Part shown: positions 43,662-51,981 of the stretch, piece after piece
Numbering within the stretch: the first letter of the stretch is position 1
How the letters are laid out: each line of letters starts with the position of its first letter
Origin: Collinsella sp. OM04-5
GTDB taxonomy: Bacteria; Actinomycetota; Coriobacteriia; Coriobacteriales; Coriobacteriaceae
Direction: 5' to 3'
Assembly: GCF_003439125.1 (NCBI RefSeq)
Contig: NZ_QSUU01000001.1
Coordinates: 1 to 64,000 of the forward strand
Length of the DNA: 64,000 bases
Program-made: the position numbers and the translations under genes
Notes under the pieces: generated by a model
The model's input: the letters and a program-made list of their open reading frames with translations, nothing else
Told to the model about the DNA's origin: nothing
The model's database searches: none

Positions 43662-45899
43662 TTAGTTGCTGTCGGCACCATCGAGCAGTGCCTCAAAATC
43701 CTCCGCCTGCATGGGACGGTAGTAGAGGAAGCCCTGAGCGTAGCGGGCGCCCATTTGGCGTAGCATGTTTGCCTGCTCATTGGTCTCGATGCCTTCGACC
43801 ACAACGGGCAGATGGAGCGACTGCGCCATCTCGAGCATCGATGAAATGATTTGCACGCTGCGGCCATGATCGCCGTCGACGGGCACAAACGTGCGGTCGA
43901 GCTTGATGACGTCGACGTTGACGTTCTTGAGCATCGCGAGCGTGGACTGGCCGGTGCCAAAATCGTCCATGTAGGTCGAGAAGCCGCGGTTGTGCAGGTC
44001 GGCCGTCAGCTTATCCACAGCTTCGGACTCTCCCGTATAAGCCGTCTCGGTGATCTCGATGCGCATGAGCTCGGGCGGCAGATTGTATTGGTCGGCGAGT
44101 GCCCCCATATGCTCGGCAACGTCGCAGGCAAGGATATCCACGCGCGACACGTTGAGCGAGATCGGAACCACGCGAAGCCCTCGATCGATGCGCCCGCGCA
44201 GCCACGAGGCAACGCCCTGCCAAACGTATTTGTCGAGCGTCACCACAAAACCGCTTTCCTCGAGAGCGGGGATAAAGGTGACGGGTGAAATGAGGGAGCC
44301 GTCCTTGTCAATCCAGCGCGTGAGCGCCTCGGCGCCAGTGATCTCGCCGGTTTTCATGTCGACCTGGGGCTGCAGGTAGTAGGTAATGCGGCCGTTTGAG
44401 AGCGCGTACTGGAATTCGGTCAGCGTTTGGTGGAACGAGATTTCGCGTTCGTACTCCTCGGGGCGGAAAATGGCAATGCGCTCCTTAAAGTCGTTTTTTG
44501 CACGCCGATTGGTAAACATGGCCTTGGCCTGCGCATCGATGGTGATTTCCTCGTTGGAGTCGATGGGGTAGACGCCCATGGACGGCCAGAAACCCACGCC
44601 GTCATCGTGCTTGGCCACGGCCTCGTGAACGTGGCTATAGATTTGATGGACGGTGTCGTGCTCAAAGGGGATGAGTATGCAGAAGTCGTCTTGGCCCCAG
44701 TACCCTGCGACGCCCATGTCGGCATTCTCGATGTCCTTGAGGACCGTGCCCACATCGGCGAGCATGCGGTCGCCCTCGGTCTGTCCGTGCCATTCGTTGA
44801 ACAATCGCATGTGTCCCATGTCGACGGTGGCGATGCACCAGGCGCCGTCACGCCTTGTCTCGAGAAATGCGTTGGCGCGCCGCATAAACTCGCTGGGGCG
44901 ATAGAGTCCCGTGAGCGAGTCGATACGTTCGGCGATGGCGCTTTTGCGCTCCGCCTCGGGTATGGGGAGGCTGTCGTTGGGAACAAGCCCGCCAGCCGTG
45001 CGAAGGCGACGGTCGAGTTCGCCTAAAACGGCGGTCGCTTGATTGGTTAGGCGCTCGTAAAAAGTCGGGACGACTAGACAGACGGGGGTAATGGTGTCGC
45101 CTGCGATTTGAACAGGAGCGAAAACGGCCTCTTTTAGATGATGGACCAGTTGCTCGAATGCCTCGTGGTCCAGGTCGTTGCTGAGCACGACGAACTGGAC
45201 GCTTCGTGAACGGTAGACCCGGCTCCTGCCGCGGGTGATCGACAGCATACGGCCTGCGTATTCGGCAAGCAGGTTGTCGACAGCCTCGGCCCCGTAGAGC
45301 TCGTTGAGCTTTGTCGTGCCACGAACGCGCACCGCTATAAGCCCTGTCTCGCAACGATCGCGGCGGCAGGCATCGATAGCGTTGAGCAACATGCGCTGCG
45401 TTCCGAGACCCGTGGCGGCGTCGACGGTCTCGGCAAGCGAGTGGTTGACAAGTTCGCCGACATAGAGCGAGGGGGCATTTCCGTCGCCGTCGATGCGAAA
45501 CCCGCGAGCACGGCAGAGAACGTAGTCACCTGCGGCATTGCGCATGCGGTACTGCATGACGCGGCGGTGTTTGGAGCCGTTAAAGATCTGGTTGATGTCG
45601 TTGGCGTAGGCCTCGAGGTCATCGGGATGGACGCGCGTCTTCCAGAAATCGCGGCAGCTGTCTATGTGCTCCGAAGGAAGACCGAGATCGCGCAAGGCAC
45701 CTTGCGACCAAAGGGTGCGGTCCTTGTCCAAGTTCTCGATAAAGAAATAACGGCCTTCGTTGAGCATCGAAAAGGCGTCGAAAATACGGTCGCTTATTTC
45801 GAAGTCGTCGGTGTGGACTTGCGCGATATTACGTCGATCAAGATGCATGGCATGACGTAGCTTGTAATCGTACATGCGATGGTCGGCATCGAGCGTCAT
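43662..45899 (-). CDS. PAS-GGDEF-GGDEF-EAL protein, detached by a frameshift
   Basis: 745 residues. A PAS-like domain (FFIENLDKDRTLWSQGALRDLGLP), a degenerate GGDEF (RSRSVQFVVLSND), a second degenerate GGDEF (GYWGQDDFCILIPF), then an EAL domain with EALTRW, DDFGTGQSTL and VVEGIETNEQ intact, so c-di-GMP phosphodiesterase activity is likely. Its first codons MTLDADHRMYDYKLRH continue the GGDEF domain encoded by the upstream frame. The real gene therefore spans 43662-46378, broken by a one-base loss near 45921-45930. The ATGA overlap (45896-45899) could still allow coupled reinitiation. Confidence 0.83.
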   Translation of the reverse strand: MTLDADHRMYDYKLRHAMHLDRRNIAQVHTDDFEISDRIFDAFSMLNEGRYFFIENLDKDRTLWSQGALRDLGLPSEHIDSCRDFWKTRVHPDDLEAYANDINQIFNGSKHRRVMQYRMRNAAGDYVLCRARGFRIDGDGNAPSLYVGELVNHSLAETVDAATGLGTQRMLLNAIDACRRDRCETGLIAVRVRGTTKLNELYGAEAVDNLLAEYAGRMLSITRGRSRVYRSRSVQFVVLSNDLDHEAFEQLVHHLKEAVFAPVQIAGDTITPVCLVVPTFYERLTNQATAVLGELDRRLRTAGGLVPNDSLPIPEAERKSAIAERIDSLTGLYRPSEFMRRANAFLETRRDGAWCIATVDMGHMRLFNEWHGQTEGDRMLADVGTVLKDIENADMGVAGYWGQDDFCILIPFEHDTVHQIYSHVHEAVAKHDDGVGFWPSMGVYPIDSNEEITIDAQAKAMFTNRRAKNDFKERIAIFRPEEYEREISFHQTLTEFQYALSNGRITYYLQPQVDMKTGEITGAEALTRWIDKDGSLISPVTFIPALEESGFVVTLDKYVWQGVASWLRGRIDRGLRVVPISLNVSRVDILACDVAEHMGALADQYNLPPELMRIEITETAYTGESEAVDKLTADLHNRGFSTYMDDFGTGQSTLAMLKNVNVDVIKLDRTFVPVDGDHGRSVQIISSMLEMAQSLHLPVVVEGIETNEQANMLRQMGARYAQGFLYYRPMQAEDFEALLDGADSN

Positions 45900-46378
45900 G
45901 CGATTGGAAGCTTCGCCCAGGGCGGGGCGGCATGTGACACTCCGTAGCTAAACGAGTGAGGCATCTCGGAATCGTTATTTTTGAGCAGGACCGTTCGGCA
46001 GTGTTCCAGACGCTCGGCAAGGTCGTCCTCGGTTGCAATCGTAGATAGGATGGCAAACTCGTCGCCGCCTATGCGAAACGCCGCCTCGTCCACTTTCATA
46101 TACAGCTTGAGATAGAGGCTTACCTGCAAGATATAGCGGTTGCCCTCGTCATGCCCAAAGACGTCGTTGCAGTGCTTGAGATTGTCGATATCGATGAACG
46201 CCATGGTAACGGGGGCGTCCTGCTCCCAGAGCTCCTCGAGGGAGCGGGTAAAGCCGCCGCGGTTGCCAAGTCCGGTGAGCTGGTCGGTAAAGGCAGTCCT
46301 GATCAGGTCATCCTGACGCTCGAGAAGGTCACGGATGGTCTTTTCGAGCGTCTCGGTGTAATTGCTGGCGATATCCAT
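45896..46378 (-). CDS. GGDEF domain, detached N-terminal part
   Basis: About 160 residues from MDIASNYTETL; a GTG 57 bases earlier is also open and neither has a clear ribosome site. DQLTGLGNRGGFTRSL, FIDIDNLKHCNDVFGHDEGNRYIL and RIGGDEFAILS show an intact catalytic GGDEF domain. The sequence is normal up to SYGVSHAAP and then shifts to PWAKLPIA and stop. In the -1 frame ALGEASNRM leads straight into the downstream gene. Without correction the cyclase domain lacks its last strand. Confidence 0.8.
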   Translation of the reverse strand: MDIASNYTETLEKTIRDLLERQDDLIRTAFTDQLTGLGNRGGFTRSLEELWEQDAPVTMAFIDIDNLKHCNDVFGHDEGNRYILQVSLYLKLYMKVDEAAFRIGGDEFAILSTIATEDDLAERLEHCRTVLLKNNDSEMPHSFSYGVSHAAPPWAKLPIA

Positions 46379-46652
46379 GCTGTAAGCGGCTTTCTGAGGT
46401 CGGGGTGTATTGCGTCGGGCGAGCTCGTTGTACACACGCGTTGCTGCTCAACGCTTTGCGTGTATCCAGGCCCCCGCCTTGCTGCGTTGTTGGGTTACTT
46501 TGCCGGTCCGTGTTCGCTATTGATGAATGCCCAATAGTATAAACAACAATATTGGATTGCATATGGCTGTCCCTGCTGCGGGCGGCTCTTATTTGCCAAA
46601 CGGTAGCGCGACGATGCGATGTTCGATATAAATGCGACCGAGGCGATATATG

Positions 46653-46680
46653 TTGACGGGTATACTTGTTCCGGTATAAA
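46653..46680 (+). promoter_or_regulatory. Sigma70-type promoter of the patatin gene
   Basis: TTGACG (46653-46658), 16-bp spacer, TATAAA (46675-46680), 23 bp before the start codon. The rest of the 324-bp divergent gap (46379-46652) is AT-richer, with a CCAATA...TATTGG inverted repeat and no gene. Confidence 0.6.
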
Positions 46681-46702
46681 ACGCAGGAACGGAGATGGTT
46701 GC

Positions 46703-47572
46703 ATGGCACAGCCGGATACGACGCGCACGGTGGGGCTGGCGCTCGAGGGAGGCGGCTACCGCGGTATGTATACGGCGGGCGTGCTCGACGTATGGATGGA
46801 GCATGGCTTAACCTGCGACCATATGGTGGGCGTCTCGGCGGGCGCGGCGTTTGGCTACAACTTTAAATCGCGCCAGATCGGCCGCGCCATTCGCTACAAC
46901 AAGGCCTATTGCGCCGACAAGCGCTATGCGAGCGTGACGAGCTGGTTGCGAACCGGCGATATGTTCAATGCCGAGTTTGCCTATCATGAGGTGCCCATCG
47001 AGCGCGATCCTATTGACCTGGAGGCATATCGCGCCTGCCCTATGCGGTTTACCTGTGTGTGCACCGATATCGAGACGGGCAAGGCCGTCTACCACGACCT
47101 GCCCTATGGCGACGAGCGGGATATCGAGTGGATCCGGGCATCGTCGGCGATTCCCGTGGCGACGCGTCCCGTTGCTATTGACGGGCATAAGTATCTGGAT
47201 GGTGGCGTGGCCGATTCTATTCCCAGTGCATGGCTGTTTGCGCAGGGGTATGACCGCAATATCGTGGTGCTCACGCAGCCGGCGGGCTTTGTGAAGCAGC
47301 CCAACAGCGTGATGCCCATGCTGCGTCGCGTGTTCCGTCACTATCCGGAGTTTGTCGCAGCGCTTGAGCGTCGACATGAGGTCTACAATGCCACGCTCGA
47401 TGACCTGGCACGTCGCGAGGCTGCCGGCGAGATCTTTGTGGTGCGGCCGAGCGAATCGGTGAAGGTGCCGTCGCTGTGTCGCGAGCCCGATGAACTTGAA
47501 CGCATCTACCAGATTGGTCGCCGCGATGCGGAGGCGACCTTGCCGGCGTTGGAATCGTATCTGGCGGGGTAG
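46703..47572 (+). CDS. Patatin-like phospholipase
   Basis: 289 residues from MAQPDTTRT (GGAGATGG upstream). The oxyanion hole EGGGYRGMY lies at 15-23, the nucleophile serine Ser45 in GVSAGA, and the catalytic Asp in LDGGVAD. The C-terminal part resembles the YjjU/RssA-type bacterial patatins with no membrane segment. It should hydrolyse acyl esters of phospholipids or similar lipids. It is transcribed alone from a good promoter, and its stop is followed by the 62-bp tandem repeats. Confidence 0.88.
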   Translation: MAQPDTTRTVGLALEGGGYRGMYTAGVLDVWMEHGLTCDHMVGVSAGAAFGYNFKSRQIGRAIRYNKAYCADKRYASVTSWLRTGDMFNAEFAYHEVPIERDPIDLEAYRACPMRFTCVCTDIETGKAVYHDLPYGDERDIEWIRASSAIPVATRPVAIDGHKYLDGGVADSIPSAWLFAQGYDRNIVVLTQPAGFVKQPNSVMPMLRRVFRHYPEFVAALERRHEVYNATLDDLARREAAGEIFVVRPSESVKVPSLCREPDELERIYQIGRRDAEATLPALESYLAG

Positions 47573-47594
47573 GGCAAGCTGCCGTGGACTCGGC

Positions 47595-47764
47595 GGAAAG
47601 CGCGTCCCAGAATGAGCGCTCAGAACGGGTTACAGTTTCCCAAGCGGTGGGGTTTCGGAAAGTACGTCCCGGAATATGCGTTCAGACTGGGATGCGGTTT
47701 CTCGTTGAGCCTCTATATGGAAAGCGCATCCCGGAATGGAGGTCCAAACTGGGATGCGCTTTCC
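47595..47764. repeat. Three 62-bp tandem repeats, each a hairpin
   Basis: Units start at 47595, 47657 and 47719, exactly 62 bp apart. Each begins GGAAAGCGC(A/G)TCCC and ends with the mirrored GGGATGCGCTTTCC. The third is a perfect 14-bp stem (47719-47732 with 47751-47764, 18-nt loop); the first two are decayed. The array lies between the patatin stop and the convergent thiE stop. Confidence 0.88.
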
Positions 47765-47808
47765 GCTATTGAAGATATGAGGCTGCGAATCAGCTGTTCG
47801 GCCTATGC

Positions 47809-48504
47809 CTATGCCTGCTGCCAGGTGTCGACGAGCTCCTTGGCCGCGGCGTAGGGATCATCGGCGCTGCAGACGGCGCTCACCACAAAGAAGCCGTCGA
47901 CGCCGGTGGCCTTAAGCTGCGGCAGGTCGGCCGTCTTGACGCCGCCGCCCACCACGATGGGCACGGGGCTTGCCGCGTGGAGTGCGGCCAGGTCCTCAAA
48001 GCTCTTGGTGATGATGGAGCCGTCGGCCGCGCGTCCGCAGTCGCGCTTGGTCTCGGTCTCGTGGAGCGGGCCGATGCCAAGGTAGTCGACCAAACTCATG
48101 TCGGCGGTCTTGACGTACTCGAGCATCTCCTCGCAACGGGCCGAAAGGCCCACGATGGCATCGGGGCCCAAAAGTTTGCGGCAGACCTCGACGGGAATAT
48201 CGCTCTGGCCCACGTGCACGCCGTCGACAGCAATGCCCTGCTCGCGCGCGGCGAGTACGCAGTCCAGGCGGTCGTCGATCAGCAAAGCGACCTGACCGGT
48301 CTTGCCAGCCTGTGCGATTGCCTGCGCGGCGTCGCCGGTCAGCGCGATGATCTCGCGGGCGCTTGCCACCTTGGAGCGCACCTGGATGCAGGTAAAGCCG
48401 GCATCGAGTGCCTGGGCCACCACATCGCCCACGGGGCGCCCGAGCGTGTTTTCGGGGCCGAGTACCAGATAGGCCGAGATATCAAGGTTGTCGCGGATGC
48501 TCAT
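47809..48504 (-). CDS. thiE: Thiamine phosphate synthase
   Basis: 231 residues, TIM-barrel. ALDAGFTCIQVRSK, DDRLDCVLAAREQGIAVDGVHVGQSDIPV, VDYLGIGPLHETETKRD and PIVVGGGVK are family motifs for binding HMP-PP and thiazole phosphate. It couples the two halves to thiamine monophosphate. It overlaps the preceding thiamine-binding gene by 4 bp (48501-48504) and is the last gene of the riboswitch-controlled operon. Confidence 0.93.
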   Translation of the reverse strand: MSIRDNLDISAYLVLGPENTLGRPVGDVVAQALDAGFTCIQVRSKVASAREIIALTGDAAQAIAQAGKTGQVALLIDDRLDCVLAAREQGIAVDGVHVGQSDIPVEVCRKLLGPDAIVGLSARCEEMLEYVKTADMSLVDYLGIGPLHETETKRDCGRAADGSIITKSFEDLAALHAASPVPIVVGGGVKTADLPQLKATGVDGFFVVSAVCSADDPYAAAKELVDTWQQA

Positions 48505-48842
48505 CGTGCTTCCTCCTGCTTTTTGATCTGTGCTTCCATGCGCTCGAGTTTGCCGGTCATGGTGTCGGTAAATCCGGGTCGAATATCGGCTTTGAGCACA
48601 ACTTCGGTGCGGATGCCCTTGCTCGCCAACACAAAGGTCGCGTCGCGCACGACCTGCATGACCTCGTCCCAGTCGCCCTCGATCTCGGTGAACATCGAGG
48701 TGGTGCGGTTGGGAAGGCCGCTCTCGCGAATGACACGCACGACCTCGGCGACCTCGGCGGACAGCTCATCGCCGGTACCGCATGGGGCGATGGCCACGGC
48801 GACGAGTGTGTTCATGCCGGCATCGGTTGCGGGCTCGGACAT
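48501..48842 (-). CDS. MTH1187/YkoF-type thiamine-binding protein
   Basis: 113 residues. VAVAIAPCGTGDELSAEVAEVVRVIRESGL, TSMFTEIEGDWDEVMQVVRDA and TEVVLKADIRPGFTDTM match the small MTH1187 family (UPF0045), whose members bind thiamine or HMP-type ligands. It sits inside the thiM-thiE operon, 3 bp after thiM and overlapping thiE by 4 bp, which supports a role in pyrimidine or thiamine handling. The GAGGAGG ribosome site lies in the last codons of thiM. Confidence 0.85.
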   Translation of the reverse strand: MSEPATDAGMNTLVAVAIAPCGTGDELSAEVAEVVRVIRESGLPNRTTSMFTEIEGDWDEVMQVVRDATFVLASKGIRTEVVLKADIRPGFTDTMTGKLERMEAQIKKQEEAR

Positions 48843-48845
48843 GGC

Positions 48846-49685
48846 TTATGCCTCCTCGAGCTCGAGTCGGTTATCGGCAATGTCCTGGGCGGTCGCGCGG
48901 TAGAGCTCGTCGATAAAGGCGACCTTAAAGCTTGCCGGGGCATCGGCGACGGCGGCGGCACGCGTGCCGGCAACGTTGTAGACGGCGGCACCGCAGACGG
49001 CTGCCGTAAACGGATCGGCGGCGCAGGCATACACGGCCAGCACGCCGCCCTGCGAGCAGCCGCAACCGGTGATCTTGGACATGAGCGGGCTGCCGCCGTG
49101 GGACTTGGCCACGGTTGTGCCGTCGGTAATCAGGTCGACTTCGCCCGAGACCACAACGGCGCCGCCGGTGTAGCGGGCGAGCGCCACGGCGGCATCGCGG
49201 GCAGCGTCTACCGTGTCGGTGGTATCGACACCGCGCACGCGGCTCAGATCGGCCGCCTCACCCTCAAGACCCCACAGGCCGGCGAGCGCGATGATCTCGG
49301 AGGCGTTGCCGCGCACGATGGCGGGCTTGTACTGCTTGAGTTCGTTTACCAACTGGGTGCGCAGGCTACCGATGCCCAGGCCAACCGGATCGAGCACCCA
49401 GGGCTTGCCGGCGTCGTGTGCCGCCTTGGCCGCGCGGGGAATCGTCTGCTCGTAGATGGGGAAGAGTGTGCCCATGTTCAGATAGATGGCGCCGCCGCCG
49501 GCAACGAGCGCCTCGCCCTCGTCGGGCAGATAGACCATGGCGGCCGATCCGCCCACGGCGAGCTGCGCGTTGGCGACAAAGTCAATCGTCACCGTGTTGG
49601 TGATGGAGCCCGCCATCGGATTGTTGGCACGAATCTCCTCCACGGCCTTGACCACGTTTTGCTTGAGCTGTTTCGAATCGATCAC
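48846..49685 (-). CDS. thiM: Hydroxyethylthiazole kinase
   Basis: 279 residues starting at GTG (AAGGAGG upstream). The ribokinase-like fold is seen in AVGGSAAMVYLPDEGEALV, PWVLDPVGLGIG and TGCGCSQGGVLAVYA, the last including the anion hole Gly and the catalytic Cys. It phosphorylates salvaged thiazole alcohol. It is the first gene of the thiM/MTH1187/thiE operon behind a TPP riboswitch. No thiC or thiD is in this window, so the operon is a salvage type. Confidence 0.93.
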   Translation of the reverse strand: MIDSKQLKQNVVKAVEEIRANNPMAGSITNTVTIDFVANAQLAVGGSAAMVYLPDEGEALVAGGGAIYLNMGTLFPIYEQTIPRAAKAAHDAGKPWVLDPVGLGIGSLRTQLVNELKQYKPAIVRGNASEIIALAGLWGLEGEAADLSRVRGVDTTDTVDAARDAAVALARYTGGAVVVSGEVDLITDGTTVAKSHGGSPLMSKITGCGCSQGGVLAVYACAADPFTAAVCGAAVYNVAGTRAAAVADAPASFKVAFIDELYRATAQDIADNRLELEEA

Positions 49686-49707
49686 TGCACATGCCTCCTT
49701 GGCATAG

Positions 49708-49737
49708 AAAAGGGGCGCTGTGCATAGACAGCGCCCC
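49708..49737 (-). terminator. Riboswitch-controlled terminator
   Basis: GGGGCGCTGT (49712-49721) and ACAGCGCCCC (49728-49737), followed on minus by a TTTT run at 49711-49708. It lies between the TPP aptamer and thiM. Confidence 0.85.
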
Positions 49738-49753
49738 TAAAAAGGCGGCATGC

Positions 49754-49841
49754 TCCCTACGCCAGCATTAACTGACAGGTTCAAAGGATTGGGCCCCATG
49801 CCCTCTCAGCCTTGTGGTTTGCACCGCCGGCACTCCCGCAT
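49754..49841 (-). ncRNA. TPP (thiamine pyrophosphate) riboswitch
   Basis: On minus the two conserved blocks GGCTGAGAGGGC and CCTTTGAACCTGT, then TTAATGCTGGCGTAGGGA are nearly exact matches to the THI element. It is followed by an intrinsic terminator (49708-49737) ahead of thiM, so TPP binding should promote early termination. Confidence 0.95.
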
Positions 49842-49868
49842 CGAATCTGTTGTTCCCTATACTAGCGC

Positions 49869-49970
49869 ACCTGCCAAAAAGGGACAGGTTTATTTTGGCA
49901 GGTAACAACTGGGGCTTTGCGTTTTCCCAGATAAAACCTGCCAATATAAACCTGTCTCTTTTTGGCAGGT
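49869..49970. repeat. REPIN-like pair of GGGACAGG-core repeats
   Basis: Unit 1 (49869-49903): ACCTGCCAAAA mirrored by TTTTGGCAGGT. Unit 2 (49936-49970) is the same sequence inverted with small changes. Between them lies TTTGCGTTTTCCCAGATAAA, whose inverse matches the single unit at 26341-26395. It lies between the TPP riboswitch promoter and the HAD gene. Confidence 0.9.
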
Positions 49971-50010
49971 CGGTACAATAGACGGGATTAAGAATGACTG
50001 AGGGGATCTT

Positions 50011-50919
50011 ATGATCAAACTTGTGCTGACCGATATGGACGATACGCTGATTCCAGCCGGGCATGATGGCGCCAGTGACTACGCCATCGAGGGCATTCAT
50101 GCCATGCAGGCGGCGGGTCTGCACTTTGGCCCGGTTTCGGGTCGCCAGCCCTCCGCGATGGGCTGGATGTTCCGCAATCGCGCCGAGTGCTTTTCGACCG
50201 GCGCGTTCTGCAACGGCCAGGTCATGTTTGTGGACGGCGAGGTGGTAGCCTCGCATGCGACCGACAACGCCGCCCTTATGCGCTTGGCTGACTACTTGGA
50301 GCAAGAGACCGACGATACGTATCTGAAGGTCTACAGCCTGGGCGATGACTTTTGGGGCAACGATGCCTATTGTGTGACGAGCGATCCCGAGCGTGTGCGC
50401 CGCGCCATGGAGTCGGGCGGCAACGCATGGCTCAAGGGCGAAGAGGCCCCGTGCCGTCCTGTCGTCGATGACGCGCCGGTGTTCAAGGCGAATATCTGGA
50501 GTGCTCGTTCGCGTGAGGAGCTCGCGGAGCTACGCGAGCGCGTTGCCGCCGAGGTGCCGGAACTCTCGCTCGTGTTTCCCAACAATCGTGTGCGCCTGTT
50601 CGACATTCTTCCAGCAGGTTGGGACAAGGGTTGCGCTGCGCTGGAGCTGGCGCGCGCTTTGGACCTGACGTCCGACGAGGTGGCCGTATTTGGCGATTCC
50701 GATAACGACCTGCCCATGATCGGTGCCGTCCCCAACTCCGTTGCAGTCGCCAATGCCAACGAGGCCGTCACGGCTGCCGCGCGCTGGCATATCGGCGCTG
50801 CGGCAGACGATGCGGTTGCCGGGGCTCTGCACCAGATTGCCGCCTGCGCCGCGACGGGGGAGATGCCGTCGTTTATGCGTCAGATGGATGCGACGGGTTT
50901 CGACGTCACGAACGTCTAG
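50011..50919 (+). CDS. HAD-superfamily Cof-type phosphatase
   Basis: 302 residues. The nucleophile motif TDMDDTLIP is at 7-15, motif II lies in PVSGRQPSAMGW, and motif IV in VFGDSDNDLPMIGAV with a Lys in GWDKGCAALE. The cap domain is the C2 type of Cof/YbiV sugar-phosphate or cofactor phosphatases. AGGGGA precedes the ATG. A TACAAT box lies at 49974-49979. It is followed 10 bp later by a LysR gene, probably co-transcribed. Confidence 0.88.
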   Translation: MIKLVLTDMDDTLIPAGHDGASDYAIEGIHAMQAAGLHFGPVSGRQPSAMGWMFRNRAECFSTGAFCNGQVMFVDGEVVASHATDNAALMRLADYLEQETDDTYLKVYSLGDDFWGNDAYCVTSDPERVRRAMESGGNAWLKGEEAPCRPVVDDAPVFKANIWSARSREELAELRERVAAEVPELSLVFPNNRVRLFDILPAGWDKGCAALELARALDLTSDEVAVFGDSDNDLPMIGAVPNSVAVANANEAVTAAARWHIGAAADDAVAGALHQIAACAATGEMPSFMRQMDATGFDVTNV

Positions 50920-50929
50920 GGAGAAAGCC

Positions 50930-51826
50930 ATGAAGCTTCAACAGCTCAGGTATGTCGTCAAAGTTGCCGAATGCGGCAGCATCACCGAGGCCTCGCGCCG
51001 GCTCTTTGTGTCGCAGCCTTCGATTACCGCGTCGATCCGCGATCTCGAAAACGAGATGGGTGTGCACATCTTTGAGCGCACCAACAAGGGTGTTATTGTG
51101 TCCGAGGAAGGCGAGACCTTCTTGGGCTACGCGCGCCAGGTGCTCGATCAGGCGGATCTGCTCGAAGGCAAGTACAAGGGCGAGTCCGAGCAGGTGCCGC
51201 ACTTTAGTGTGAGCTGCCAGCATTATTCCTTTGCCGTCAACGCGTTTGTCGATGTGATCCGTGAGTTCGATGCCGCGCGCTACGACTTTACCCTGCGCGA
51301 GGAGCAGACTCACGAGATTATCGAGGACGTCGCGCACATGAAAAGCGAGCTCGGCATCCTATATCTGTCCGAGCACAACCGCGAGGTCATCGAGCGCATG
51401 CTGGTGGCCAACGAGCTCGTGTTCGAAGGGCTCTTCTGCGCCACGCCGCATGTCTTCGTCTGTGCCGACCATCCGCTGGCGGACCGCTCCAGCGTGACGC
51501 TCGAGGATCTGGAAGACTACCCGTTCCTGTCCTACGAGCAGGGCAGCTACAACTCGTTTTACTATTCCGAGGAGCTGACCTCGACGTTTGAGCGTCGCAA
51601 GAATATCCGCGTGCGCGACCGTGCGACGCTGTTCAACCTGGCCATGGGCCTCAACGGCTACACGGTGTGTTCGGGCGTGATTAGCCACGAACTCAACGGC
51701 CCCGGCATTATCTCGATTCCGCTCGATGTGGATGAGTACATGGAGATCGGCATCATCACGCGCAAGAACACGACGCTTACGCGCTACGGCCAGGCCTATA
51801 TCGACGCGATCCGTCAGCATATCTAG
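50930..51826 (+). CDS. LysR-family regulator
   Basis: 298 residues from MKLQQLRYVVKVAECGS. HTH in SITEASRRLFVSQPSITASIRDLENEMGVHIFERTNKG and a substrate-binding effector domain follow. GGGAG precedes the start. It lies 10 bp after the HAD gene and upstream of the methionine synthase gene, whose 5' region contains a T-N11-A operator at 51874-51894. It probably regulates that gene, perhaps in response to homocysteine, as MetR does. This is inferred from position. Confidence 0.85.
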   Translation: MKLQQLRYVVKVAECGSITEASRRLFVSQPSITASIRDLENEMGVHIFERTNKGVIVSEEGETFLGYARQVLDQADLLEGKYKGESEQVPHFSVSCQHYSFAVNAFVDVIREFDAARYDFTLREEQTHEIIEDVAHMKSELGILYLSEHNREVIERMLVANELVFEGLFCATPHVFVCADHPLADRSSVTLEDLEDYPFLSYEQGSYNSFYYSEELTSTFERRKNIRVRDRATLFNLAMGLNGYTVCSGVISHELNGPGIISIPLDVDEYMEIGIITRKNTTLTRYGQAYIDAIRQHI

Positions 51827-51873
51827 ACTGCTGCGTCCTACACGAGTCAAATCTCTTCATGGCAGTCCCAACT

Positions 51874-51894
51874 GATATAGGAAGCATCTATATC
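51874..51894. promoter_or_regulatory. LysR-type operator before the methionine synthase gene
   Basis: GATATAG GAAGCAT CTATATC, a 7-bp inverted repeat whose core TAGGAAGCATCTA fits T-N11-A. Confidence 0.6.
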
Positions 51895-51981
51895 AAACTG
51901 TTATAAACGTATATTTTACGATGGCTATATGAGCGCTCATACTCTGTCCCAGTAAAGCAACCAATGCAAAGGGAGATATCT

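Noticed and set aside
47595..47764. CRISPR array
   Set aside because: Units are contiguous tandem copies with related, not unique, spacers.
47584..47772. Short frame over the 62-bp tandem repeats
   Set aside because: The open frame results from the repeat periodicity (62 is not a multiple of 3); no ribosome site.
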